32,471 bases of DNA from the NCBI GenBank assembly GCA_900155495.1, contig FTLJ01000842.1:1-32471 (forward strand). The letters are read 5' to 3'. The first letter of the stretch is position 1. Every line of letters starts with the position of its first letter. This DNA comes from Porogramme epimiltina (Eukaryota; Basidiomycota; Agaricomycetes; Polyporales; Polyporaceae). Shown here piece by piece: positions 22,552-32,471 of the stretch. The position numbers were made by a program, and so were the translations under genes. Below the pieces are notes generated by a model, which saw only the letters and a list, made by a program, of their open reading frames with translations, did no database searches and was not told where the DNA came from.

Positions 22552-23800
22552 TCACTCCAAGACACCCTTTCTGCGGAGCAATTCGCTTAGACCCTCCACC
22601 TGCGTCATCCACACATGCCGCCCGAGTTCAACGAGGCGGTCCAGGTATCCGTCCAGGATCCCCTCCTCCGTGATGATGAAATCCAGATCTCCGGACATAA
22701 GACCTCTCCCCGCGCCGTGCTCGCCCCCGAAGCGAAGTTCGGACCACAGTCTGCGCAAGCCCGCAAGATACGCGTTCCTCCTCCTCCGGCGTGCGTCCTC
22801 GCCACCGCGCGCCGCGGGGCCGCACACGTTCTTCGCGATGACGAAGAACGACGCCCGAGAGCTGCCTATGTTCGTCGGCTTCACGATGGTGAGGCGTTCT
22901 GCGAGGTCGTCGAGGAGGAAGAGGATGTATGCGGCGGGTGAGCACTCTGGATGTACTAGGCTCAGGACTATTGTGCCCCCCGCGCGGACCGTCTTGAGCG
23001 CGATGATGAGCTGCGCGACGAGAAGGCAGTCACGGTACGCCGCGCGTGGCATTTTGGGCGGCATAACGTCATCCTCGTGGTCGCCGGTGTCGTCGGTTGG
23101 GTGAGCGCGTGTATAGGTGCGCAAGGGAAACCCGTGTAGGAGGACCAGTGAGAAGCGGCCGTGTAGAGCGCTCGGAAGCTGGAGCGGCGTGCAGGCGTCG
23201 GCGGGGGAGCCGAGTGGTGAAAGGTCGTACTCGAGGATGTCGTGCTCAATGAGATCATAGCGCGGTCCTCGGAAGTAGTGTTCAAGCATGAAGGGATTCC
23301 CGCCGAGCTCCTCTGGAAGAGAGATTCCCACCCCGTGTGCGCGGCTGTTCTTGCCGAGGATGTAAGAGCTGAAGCCCCCAGACGCACAACTATGACATAG
23401 TATGAATATGGGCCCCGAGAGCTGAGGGGTCATGCTCACCACAGATCGAGGAACTCCTTCTTCAACATTTTAGGCACGATCCATGCCATCGCGTCCAGTG
23501 CTTTGATAGTACTCTTGTTGCTGCTGAACCAATAGGATTTGATGACTTCTGTGGGACGGTCCATCGAAGTCTGCAGCTCTTGGAAGTGCTCGTCCAGGCC
23601 TTCATCAGCCCATCCCTTTATAAGCCGCAGCGGTATGAGTGACACGGTCGACCTACGAGATTTACAGGGATAATGAATACCTTTTTCCTGAGATTGACCA
23701 AATCTTGAAGCTCTGGGACCATCCTCCGCGAGAGGATGGCGCTCGAACCAAGACCAGCAGAGTCAGGAGGTAGTCCATTCGTCAGGTCTGTACGCGCCAT
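22552..23800 (-). CDS. FtsJ-like SAM-dependent methyltransferase domain protein
   Basis: Three exons, 23800-23681, 23615-23440 and 23389-22552, give 377 aa. The N-terminal part (LRKK joined to GWADEGLDEHF) is a helical extension. The SAM-binding motif I spans the second intron and reads LDLCCASGGFS, close to the family's LDLGxxPGGFS. A Rossmann-like fold follows, with GISLPEELGG, then a strand ending LLHGFPLRT and a strand GGTIVLSL. The conserved C-terminus contains GEHGAGR, DLDFI and LGRHVW. The family resembles RNA 2'-O-methyltransferases (RrmJ/FtsJ) and, as I recall, has expanded in basidiomycetes with unknown substrates. Two oddities: Cys replaces Gly in motif I, and His replaces the Asp usually seen in the LDG-type strand, so catalysis is doubtful. 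The in-frame ATG at 23875 overlaps a TATA-like ATATAAG, so I prefer 23800. Confidence 0.83.
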
Positions 23801-23864
23801 GTGAGCAGAGGATTTGTGAGATGGTAAGGGGACGTGAGCAACGTACGAGCTGGGACTGCCCTTA

Positions 23865-23872
23865 TATCCGAA
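23865..23872 (-). promoter_or_regulatory. TATA-like element of the methyltransferase gene
   Basis: GATATAAG on the minus strand lies about 65 bp upstream of the ATG at 23800. It is the main reason for choosing that start. Confidence 0.4.
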
Positions 23873-23875
23873 CAC

Positions 23876-24929
23876 CGCAGAGAGTGCCGCAGAGCACCGC
23901 GGCCGGGATTCTGAGGGACGAATATCCGCATCCAGGATCCATTATGGAGAAGCGTCAGAGTAGCACGGCGGCAGAAGGGATACCTAGCGGTTTCCTATTC
24001 AGTAGCTGCTATCGCGCGAGAACGTAGAGAATGCCCACACGGCTCGCGAGGGATAAATCATGCTGCAGCAAGGGTGTCAGCGACTGAACAGCAGCTGTAA
24101 TGGCAAAAGATAGCGCTTGGGCGTGCGTACCTTCCTTTCCTATCAACAGTAAAGCTGCTGTCGATATGACGTGTCATTGCACCGCAGTTGAAGGCGGTTC
24201 ATGAGTACTGCGGTAGGAGTACTTGTGTGACTCCAAAGGACCCTAGTTGGCCTTGGATGCTGAGAATTGAGTGCTCGAGAGACACTGCGAAAGGGTTCAA
24301 TACTAAGACATCCTATAACAAGCGCACAATAAATGGTATCCTGTAGCAGCTCGAACCTCTGTCAGGGTGACATTTACGGATGATCGTAACGATACTCACT
24401 TATACTACGGAAGAACGGGACCGTAAAGACGCAACGGGCCCTGAATATTCCGTCTGAGCACGGCCCGACAGTCGACATCTGGCGACTTGTCAGAGTCCGC
24501 AGCGTTCAAGCCTTCGGGAGAGCACGACAACGGGAGTCGAAGGTTTGAAAACACCTTACCAGTTGGAGAACCCGAAACGTTTGCATGGATAATCCTTACA
24601 ACATATCTTGTGAAATTCCAATTGAAACTTGAAGGAGATTGGGAAACAACGACGGCGTTGGTGTCGAAAATGGAAGGCGTCCGCCGCCCGATCGAGGCCC
24701 TGTCCGATATTGCCGATGGCGCTTATGGACTGGCCCGAGCGCTCCACTGCTTATGATGACGTTGAACTCGATCAAATCATCGTTTTGACCGGATTATAAT
24801 CATCTCCCTCTTCCACAGCCCGGGCGCCGTTCCCGTTCTCACGCGGTCGGGGCTCAGGCTGAGCACCTCTCTTACTGAGGCCTCGACTCGAACAAGTCTC
24901 TCTACCTTGTCCTAGCTTTTACGTCGAGA
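23876..24929. other. Divergent intergenic region, no supported gene
   Basis: One kilobase between the methyltransferase (minus) and the F-box gene (plus). A frame at 24487-24756 starts with TTG, has no recognisable domain and is not supported. TATAAT near 24795-24800 is a possible promoter element for the F-box gene. Confidence 0.45.
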
Positions 24930-26762
24930 ATGCACGACTGCCTCTTCATCCAAGAAATTGTATCCGCAATATTCGAAGAACTGGACGAATATGTTTACGA
25001 TGAGACTATCCCCGAATGGATCAAGCATCGACAAGACGAGTCGCTTCAGACACTGGCAGCTCTTGCCCGTACCTGCCGTACATTCCAAGGGCCGGCATTA
25101 GACATCTTATGGCGCGACATCCCCGATCTGTCTGTGTTGGCCAATTACATGTCGCATGCAGGTGCCTTTGAGCCAGAGGGCGGCTCCGTGGAAGGGGCTG
25201 TTTCGGTAAGCACAACTATGGCGAACTACCTCCCTTACGAGTGTTCAACGGCGATGCCTCTCTCTCGCCTCAACAGAGATGGGATAAGTTTTGTCCCTAT
25301 GTTTATCGTATTCGCACTGTTGGAACACCAGTTCAGCGCTTCGATGGTAGCATGATACCACAAACAGAGACTATGCTCCCCCTTCTGGGAGATTTTCTCC
25401 AAGCCCACATACCACACCAAGACAATGGACGCGCGGGTCATGCCATTCCTAACCTCTCGCAAGTTATCTTCCATGCCTCTTGGAGCCATCCTATATACTA
25501 TCACCTCCTTCTGAGCCCTCATCTTCGGTCGCTCCGCCTGCCACTGGTCTGGTTTCCGGTGGGTAACTTGGTCGCTAAGCAATATAACCCTACTAATAGA
25601 GTCATCGACAATCAAGGACTGCTCGGAGCATCTCTCTCTTGATGGAGGATACCCTCTGAATGGAACGGAATGCACATTGATGCACCAAGTACGCTGTTCC
25701 ATTCTTCACATGACTCGTCTCGAATACCTTTGGGTGCACGGCGGTCTGATAGATGCTGCAATACTTTCACACCTCGGTTCCTTATATACCCTCTCGTACT
25801 TATTCATTGAAACCGAGAATACTGCCTTTGCCGGGGTGCCGCCCTCAAACTATCTACCATCCACGTTCCCTAACCTCCGCCACTTGACACTCTCCCCCGG
25901 TGTGTCCGCTCCTGACGCCTTTCTCCCCCTCATCTCGGCAGCCCCCAAGCTCGTGCAGTTCAGCGTTCCTTGGGTTTTCCAGAGCAATCAAGTCCTTACC
26001 GGCACATGCATCGAAGTCATGCTAGAGCACATCCGTTCCTTCGCTTCGGTTCAGCACTTCAGCCTCTCCGCGACAGAGGGATTCATCAAATACACCCGCG
26101 CGCCCGACACAGACGGGAAGTTGGAGCTCTTCCCGAACGCGCGCAGGTACCTCGCGCCCCTCCTCACCCTTGGGAAGAACCCGGGCGGCGACGTGCCTGG
26201 GGCGGCACTGCGGACGCTCGACATCCGCACGCACTTCATCATCCTCCTCGACAACGCGTTCCTTCGTGACCTCGCGCGCGCTCTCCCGTGTGTCGAGCGG
26301 CTTGCGCTGATCCCCGCATGTGCGCCAGGACCCGGCCGGCTGGCTGTGTCCTCGGAACCGGTGGAGGATATCCTGACCTTCGACGGGCTCATTCCCCTTA
26401 TCGAGGGTTGCTTGCACCTCGAGGACCTAAAGATCGCCGTGCGGTCGGGTTTTTCGGATACATTTAACCACGTTGGTGCACGCACGAACGGCTGGATGCG
26501 CAAGCGCGAAGCGCCTGCGCGGGTACGGAGGTTAGAGCTATGGGTGACACCCCTCAACCACGATGTAGTGCCACCAGAGGAAGTTTCGTCCTTCATATGC
26601 GGGGTGTTTCCCTCGCTTACCCGGTGCGGCATTGTGTTATATGGATTATCGGTGCATGAGGTAGGGCGTTTACAGCAGGAAGAGGTCACAGGAACATGGG
26701 TTACAGTATTGAAGGACGCGGCCGAGGTGCTTGCACCCCATCGGTCGCATACCACGAAGTGA
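24930..26762 (+). CDS. F-box domain protein, basidiomycete type
   Basis: Three exons, 24930-25205, 25277-25562 and 25600-26762, join to 574 aa. Residues 6-65 are an F-box of the form common in Agaricomycetes: IVSAIFEELDEY, then LAALARTCRTFQGPALDILW. The rest reads as irregular leucine-rich repeats typical of these proteins, with strands such as LRSLRLPLVW, NLRHLTLSPGV and VERLALIPAC. F-box proteins link substrates to the SCF (Skp1-Cullin) ubiquitin ligase; the repeats would choose the target. The second intron is only 37 nt (donor GTAACT, acceptor AATAG after a TACTAAT-like branch sequence), yet it restores frame exactly. F-box genes of this type form large, fast-evolving families, so the target cannot be predicted. 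Confidence 0.88.
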
Positions 26763-27435
26763 GTGTCGGTTGAAACCTCTACAGACGCATCGGGACTGAC
26801 CATTGCAAGCATTTCAGCTCCTGGACCGTCGTCTCTGTGTGACAGGCGATCATCATGGCTCCTATCAAGAAAATGGCGTCTACTTCGATGCCAATGTTAC
26901 GGATGTAGCGATTCTTTCGACGACCGAGACGCACATGCCAATGCCAGATTAAATCCCCCTTCCCCTCCAGGCTGCTACAGCGTGAAGCGCTGTCGTGCCT
27001 TATAGCCTTGTCACATTCCGCTACATGAGCGCAATCTGCAGGCTTACACCCAACTCCCTCTCATGGCACAATCGCTCCGGCATTTCCATAACCGTTGTGT
27101 GTCGATGCGCGTTGCCCCGCATGTGAACACGACAACATGCCTCCGGTCGTAACATGAAGCCTTGAACCGATGATTTGGGATGGATATCTTGGCCAAGGAA
27201 GAGAAGGGAAACGTCGAATCCGAGGGTGCTGCTTAGAGTTTCCGGGGATAGTGGATACACGTAGGACTGACTTGCACGGGAGGACATTCAAGGGGCGCCC
27301 CGCTGAAGGGGAACAAGGGAGTTTTTTGCGACCGCACACACGTGAAAGAGATGATAGTGATGCATTGCGAAACTCGCAGTGGATGTAGCGTGTGCAGGGA
27401 GGCGCATACAACGACAGGAAAGTGAAGAAGACATG
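26763..27435. other. Convergent 3' intergenic region, no supported gene
   Basis: These 0.67 kb between the F-box stop (plus) and the GH16 stop (minus) contain only short frames with no recognisable content; both 3' untranslated regions fall here. Confidence 0.5.
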
Positions 27436-28451
27436 CTAGTAGGGGCACTCCACCTCGATACTCTCGAAGACCGCGCTCATCCTGGCAGGGGCATTGGCCC
27501 AGTCAATGGGACCGCGGGCCCACTCAGACGTCCCAGAAGGCGCGCTCGCATCCCAAATACCAAACTGCAGACGAGTCGCGTGGGAGGGGTAGTGCAGGAA
27601 CCCGTGCTGTCTTGTGTCATCTACGCATCCTTATGAAGGGCTGCTTAAACGAGGAAAGCAGCACATACGTACCTTTGTGTAGCGTTCTGACTTCCGATCC
27701 ATCCACGCTCCAGATGATGCGCTCGGGGCTCCAATCGATCGTGTAGGTGTGGGTAGATTTGACCGTGTCGGAGTTGTGTGGGTACTTCTGTACGGAGCTG
27801 AAGGTACTATACAGCGGCTTATCCTCGTGAGGAGCGGGAGCGAAAACGTTAGTCTGCCAGTGCCGTGGGTCCCCTCCAACAAGTTCGATGTCGATCTCGT
27901 CACTTTCTGGAGCTATCCAAGGACGGTCAGTGGCAGGTGACGCAGAAGCTGAAGCATATCACGTACCAATGAGAATCGCGGCGGTTACTACCCCTGGGAC
28001 ATCCGGACCAGAGAATGTATAGGTTACTTTGCCATACCTACACATTGATGAGCGTATGCCGGACGGTTCAAAGAAGAGAGTATTACTTCAAAGCAAATGT
28101 TGAGTTGAACGTGGAGCCCTCTGCGACCCTGCTGTTGGTATTCCCTTTGGTAGCGACCTTTCCGGAAGGCTTGTCGAGAAAGAGACTGAGACCGTTGGTG
28201 TCCAAAGCATAGGATTGAGAAGAGTCCAGGGGCGTCCAATCTTGTTTAGAGACGATACCCGGAGAGGAGAAGACGGTATGCATTGGGCGACATTGTGCTT
28301 GGGAACGCGGGGTCAAGCTCAAGGGGCTAGTGTTGCCAGAGAGCGTGCCTCGAGCCCAGCGAGAAGAATCTAGGGTCGCACCAGTTGCCACAGTAGCGAA
28401 AAGGCCACCCAGAGAGACCGTGAGCACGAGGGTCTTGAGATAGATGCACAT
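27436..28451 (-). CDS. Secreted GH16 Crh-like cell-wall glycosidase/transglycosylase
   Basis: Four exons, 28451-28087, 28037-27967, 27912-27673 and 27620-27436, give 286 aa. Residues 1-24 form a signal peptide with a strongly hydrophobic core. The jelly-roll GH16 domain follows, with the catalytic motif DEIDIE (Glu151 as nucleophile, Glu155 as acid/base), then VGGDP, HTYTIDWSPERIIWSVDG, LQFGIWDAS and SEWARGPIDW, all typical of the Crh (congo-red hypersensitive) branch. Those enzymes join chitin to beta-1,6- or beta-1,3-glucan in the wall, outside the plasma membrane. The protein ends soon after the domain (VECPY) without a GPI signal or chitin-binding module, so it is probably freely secreted. 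The first donor (GTAATA) is weak, but frame and domain continuity support it. Confidence 0.9.
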
Positions 28452-28695
28452 TATACGAAGATAAGATATAGTCGACTAGAGAGAGGCGGGGAAAGGGAAA
28501 TGAATGGCTACGTGAATCATTACAGTGACCTTCAAGCGATACGCGCTTCATGTTCACACGGAATTCGCGATCCCGTGACGTCAACTCGGGCACAGTGGGA
28601 GGCTTGCCGCAAGCGAGATCCGCACCTCAGACTCGATTTTGTCTTTGTCTCTACTCGCCTCTCTACTCAGCCTACCCCACAAAGCCATACAGCGC
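28452..28695. promoter_or_regulatory. 244-bp divergent promoter between GH16 and LRR genes
   Basis: The two ATGs lie 244 bp apart and point away from each other, so this interval must hold both promoters. A TATATC-like stretch lies near 28465-28470 on the GH16 side; pyrimidine-rich sequence (TCTCTACTCGCC) precedes the LRR start. Confidence 0.5.
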
Positions 28696-30851
28696 ATGAC
28701 TTCCTCTCGGACGCCCTCACCTGCCAGTTCCCCATCTCTCGATCCCATCGACTCGTCCCCGCCCTCCTCCCCGACCCTCACCGCGATCCGGACGCCCCCC
28801 GGGTCCCCGGGTGTGAGGGACCCCTTCGCAGGCTCCACAAAATCCGTCAAAAATCCGCGTATATACGAGAGACACGGCTCGAAGAAGTCGGTGTGTAGCA
28901 TTGACGCGTTCGATGTTCACCCGGACGCGTTCACGCGACCAGAAATCCCCGACGCGACACCCTCGCGTCCCACACGCGTCGTGGATCCCTTCTCCGGCTC
29001 TGCGAAGCGTCACTGGCGTCCACCGACATATGAGAAGAAAGAATACACCACGAATGCCGTCGCGACAGCTTCGCCCTCTCCATCGTCCCCACGCCGGGAG
29101 CACTCCTACCGCTACTCGTCCCCTACCCCGGCAATCATTATGGATCTGCCCGACCCGGATGACGACTTCACCCTGACGGACGATGAATTTGAAAGAGCTG
29201 GGTCTTCGTCGTTACCGCCATCGAAAGCCGAACTGGAGCACGAATTGTGGGACAGGCAGATAACTGCCGCCATAGAGAAGCTTCATGGGGTCATCGACTT
29301 GAGGTGCGCGACCTGCTCTCAAATGGCATGCAAAAGCTCACGCACCCTGGATAAACTTCCAGTGGGACAAGTCTTGGAGGCCATATAACCCACATACCGC
29401 CCTCGATCGAGGAATTGGCCATCCGCACTGTTCTCCCGCAAGTCATTAGCCCTACCAGCGTGCCCCCCTCCCCTACACTACCCCCTACCGTCTTCTCCTC
29501 AAATTTGCCCCTCGCAACTTCCCCTCGCCCTTTTGTCCGCGCAACCACAGTTGCTGCGCCCGCATTTAACGCGGCTTTCTTTCGGAGCAAGGATGGCGAG
29601 CGTTTGCGCGGGACCCCCGCCGCCGCTCGAGCTGCTTCGTTGCAGGCATTGGCGGAACAACCGATGTCGAAACTGCGAAGGCCGGAACTCCACATGTACC
29701 TTGCCAACAACACCATTCCATCCCTCCCTCCGGAGCTCTTCCGCGTTACGACCCTCACCGTTCTCAGTCTGCGTAAGTTGGCTTCTCATATCACACTCCC
29801 CTCACTGTCTAATGACACCACGAACTTTGTTCACGCAGGTTCCAATCTCCTGAGATGCGTCCCCCCTCAAATCATCCATCTTACTGCTTTGCAAGAGCTC
29901 AACGTCGCCCAAAATAAGCTCCAGTGGCTCCCCGCTGAGATGCTAAACATGCGGCTCACGAAACTCACGCTCACCGGCAACCCATGGTTCCCCCCTCCAA
30001 CCTCAGACCATGCGGCGAGTGAGAAGCCAACATCTGACAACATCGTGCGCTTCTCCGTTACTCCCCTCACCGAGCTTTGCCTTCGTACTCTCCTTGCTCG
30101 ACCTGGGGCACATCCTCCGTCTCAGCCCGGACCTTCGACGGGCTCTGCTCAGGACACTGGAAAGAGGCATTTGACGGTGTTAGAGGCCTCGTACGACCTC
30201 CCCCTCACGGAAGAACACGACATCAGCCCCGCCCTCCTCCAGACACTTCGCGTATGCGTCCCCGCAGCCGTGGCGCGCCCTGCCGAAAACCAGACCCGCA
30301 CGAAGCGGCGGCGAGAAGACGAACGCTCGCACAGCAGTGAGGATGTCTTCGGGCCCTCTCCCGATTCAGCACACCCAATCGTCCCCACCCCAGCTGCGTC
30401 TCCCGAGCTCGTCGCCCCAGGAGACGTGACGGGGTGTAGCATCTGCCCATCTCCCATGCACAAGGATGAACGTGGGGAATGGCTCGACGGCCGCGCACCA
30501 GTGTTCGTGCGCCCCGCCGAGGAACGCTTCACGTGGGAGGACGTGATCGCAGGCGTCCGCGTCGCAGGCGAGGGTGGGGGCGGGGTGCCGGTGCGGTGGC
30601 GTGGGTGCTCGCGAGGGTGTCTTGCGTTCCTCAACCCGCCGCAACGGGAGCGCACCCAGGATGTACAGCCACCGCTTGCGGACTCTCAGCCTGCTGTGGA
30701 TGCCTCGCTTCCCGAGCGAGGTGCTGCCGCCGGCGCGGGTGCACTGGAGCTAGAGTTGGGTAGTGACGGAGATGACGACGACGTGGAGATGGAGGATGTG
30801 CGCTTTGATGGGGCCTTGGCGGATCTTGGAGACTTTGAAGAGGCATTCTAG
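28696..30851 (+). CDS. Leucine-rich repeat protein with Ser/Pro-rich N-terminus and C-terminal Cys motif
   Basis: Three exons, 28696-29303, 29363-29772 and 29839-30851, give 676 aa. The first 200 residues are Ser/Pro-rich and disordered, with a motif present twice: DPFAGSTK...PRIYE and DPFSGSAK...PPTYE. From about residue 190 the chain reads as LRRs: HITHIPPSIEEL, SLPPELFRVTTLTVLSL, CVPPQIIHLTALQELNV, WLPAEML, then LTLTGNPWF. A C-terminal region has C-x2-C (CSIC) and C-x3-C (CSRGC) within a Trp-containing block, perhaps a zinc site, and an acidic tail. Such proteins are usually cytoplasmic or nuclear adaptors; the partner is unknown. The second intron (66 nt) is a multiple of three without stops, so retention would add 22 residues between two LRRs. 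The splice signals are strong, and removal gives regular LRR spacing. Confidence 0.85.
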
Positions 30852-31048
30852 GGACATGTGAGCATTCTCTTCCTCTCATTGGTATGTGCGAGCAAATACC
30901 CATGTATTCCATTAATGTATACGGCCTGCATTTGTACAGCGTATTATCGACAACCAGTACACATGTATACTAGCTTTTCCACATTGTCAACATTACTATT
31001 GTGCGATGTTTGTCCGCGGATAAGCAAGTCCTGCCCTCTACCACCTCT
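30852..31048. other. Short convergent 3' region between LRR and GH32 genes
   Basis: Only 197 bp separate the two stop codons. The sequence is AT-rich compared with its flanks and presumably holds both polyadenylation sites on opposite strands. Confidence 0.5.
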
Positions 31049-32442
31049 CTAAGCGTCAGTCGACGTCACATTCGCCTCCCATGCGCTCTCGATCGCGTAC
31101 ACCGCGACGCTCACCACCGCATCCTCCGGCAGGCCCGCGGTCGAGAACTCGAACGTCGTGAGCGGCTCGGTCGGGAAGAACGTCATTGTGCCCGTGTACG
31201 CGCCGTCGTTGGCGAACACCTCGAGCATGCTGCGGTCGAACACGCCCTGGATCCCATACGAGCCGTCCGCACGCGGAAGGATCGAAGTCGAGAACTTGTC
31301 AGTGAAGAATACGTTGTCAAACCCGTTCGTCTTGCCGCGGTCGAGCCAGATGTCGCTGTCGCTCACAACAAAGCCGCCACGGACGCGTTCGCCCGTCGTC
31401 GCGCTCTTGAACGTGAAGTTGAGCGTGCCCGCGAGGCTCGAGACGTTCGCGCTGAAGAAGAGCGCGTTGCTGGAGACGTTCGCGAAGTCCACGGAGAGCG
31501 CGCCGTTCGCAATGCTCGCGTTCGCCGCGAGCTGCGTGCCGAGCACCGGCGCGAGCCCCGCGTGAGGGCGGGAGATGAGGTCCCAGCCGCCCGCGCGGGC
31601 GTTCTGCGCGAGGAAGATGTCGCGCGGGAGGCTCATCGCGCTACGCCAGCCTTCGGCCGCAGTAGGTGTCTGCTGTGTGTACTGCCAGTTGCTTGCCCAG
31701 CCGACGAAGACCGCGTCGTCACCCGTGGGGACGCCGTAGAAGAATTGACCGGCGTAATTGTCCTTGGCAAAATCGGTGATGCGCGCCGCGTTGTCGAAGG
31801 GGGTGAAATGCGTCCCATTGAACATGCCGGGGAAGTATTGCGTCGCGGAACCACCGAGAGGCATGCCAGGGTTGATGCTGATCGCGAGGAGGTACGTGTC
31901 GTTGAAGCCCTCAACAACCTCACCGGTCGTCACGTCGCGCACAGGGACCTGAACGAGATTCGGACATTCGTACTGGAGACCGAGGAGACCCCCGTTCGTG
32001 AAGTTCGAAGCGTGCGTCCAGTTCTTGAGGTTCGACGACGTGTAGAAGCCAATCGCGAACTCCTGCGCGTACGCGACGGCCATGACCCACTTGCTCGTCA
32101 AATCATGCCAGAACACCTTGGGGTCGCGGAACTGGGTGGAGTTGGAGTCGATAACGGGGTTGCCCTCGTAAGCGGTGAAGGTGTAGCCGCCGTCCGTCGA
32201 ATACGAGATCTCCTGAACCTGCTTCGTGGGCGTGTTGAGGGTGTAGATCGCGACGACACCGTCGGTCTGGTTCGGGAAGAACCCGGAAGTGTTGTTGACG
32301 TCGACGACAGCGGATCCGCTGAAGATCTGGACGTCGTCCGAGGGAGGGGAGATTGCAATGGGCTGGTTGGTCCAGTGGTAGAGATCGTCGCTCGTCGCGT
32401 GACCCCAGTGCTGGTTCCCGGCGACGGCCTCCGTCGGGTTAT
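31049..32442 (-). CDS. GH32 invertase/inulinase-like enzyme, last exon only (partial)
   Basis: One long exon of 463 codons, entered through a CTATAG acceptor at 32443-32448 in a phase that completes an Asp codon; the first exons lie beyond the window. GH32 enzymes split terminal fructose from sucrose, inulin or levan outside the cell. Visible motifs: [31 protein letters not shown] (the RDP transition-state Asp), YECPNL (acid/base Glu) and, in the C-terminal beta-sandwich, LEVFANDG. The nucleophile Asp (NDPNG motif) would lie in the missing part. There are many Asn-X-Ser/Thr sites, fitting a secreted glycoprotein. Alternatives within GH32 (invertase, exo-inulinase, fructosyltransferase) cannot be separated here. 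Confidence 0.92.
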
Positions 32443-32471
32443 CTATAGAAGCATGACGTGAGCGAGTCGTC

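Noticed and set aside
22605..23104. Frames on both strands inside the methyltransferase exon
   Set aside because: They are alternative-frame shadows of a GC-rich coding exon whose own frame carries the family motifs.
24487..24756. Plus-strand frame of 89 codons with an amphipathic C-terminal half
   Set aside because: It starts with TTG, not ATG, has no TATA or intron support and no recognised family. It could still be an exon of something unseen.
1..32471. tRNA, rRNA, CRISPR arrays, transposon open frames, terminal inverted repeats
   Set aside because: Looked for on both strands by eye; none seen. A fungal genome would not be expected to have CRISPR.

Overview
The window is nuclear DNA of a filamentous basidiomycete, most likely an Agaricomycete and plausibly a wood-decay lineage. 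Evidence: genes are densely broken by 37-110 nt GT-AG introns with fungal branch points (CTAAC/CTGAC type); there are DUF6533-type membrane proteins, an F-box/LRR-like protein, a basidiomycete-type FtsJ-like methyltransferase, a GH16 Crh-like enzyme and a GH32 enzyme. Coding parts on the flanks are clearly GC-rich, while about 16.4-24.9 kb looks poorer in GC by eye. No tRNA, rRNA, CRISPR array, transposase or reverse transcriptase was seen. Two N bases mark an ambiguity at 6331-6332.

Layout: (1) 1-2283, minus: partial low-complexity nuclear-looking protein (basic centre, very acidic C-terminal half) running off the left edge. (2) 3580-4825, minus: secreted protein with a Ser/Asp/Thr-rich linker and a CBM19-like Cys-rich C-terminus. 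(3) 7325-11262, plus: PMC1/PMCA-like Ca2+-type P-type ATPase, seven exons, 1199 aa, all catalytic motifs present but two Asn of the ion site replaced. (4) 12059-13148 and 13703-16432, plus: two adjacent all-helical proteins, the first with a central hydrophobic segment between amphipathic helices, as in helical-bundle (ClyA/HBL-type) pore formers. (5) 16904-18573 and 19526-21183, minus: two tandem DUF6533-type multi-pass membrane proteins of about 11 exons each, including a 16-nt microexon; simple ORF calling misses both. (6) 22552-23800, minus: FtsJ-like methyltransferase with altered motifs. (7) 24930-26762, plus: F-box protein. (8) 27436-28451, minus, and 28696-30851, plus: a divergent pair, a secreted GH16 Crh-like glucan/chitin transglycosylase and an LRR protein. 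(9) 31049-32442, minus: 3' part of a GH32 invertase/inulinase-like enzyme running off the right edge.

No operon-like unit is expected. The neighbourhood mixes housekeeping genes (ATPase, LRR protein), secreted carbohydrate-active proteins (CBM19-like, GH16, GH32) and an accessory middle block made of the helical pair and the DUF6533 pair. That block is the part most likely to hold undescribed biology. Exon coordinates were derived by hand from splice signals and reading-frame continuity; transcripts have not been seen.
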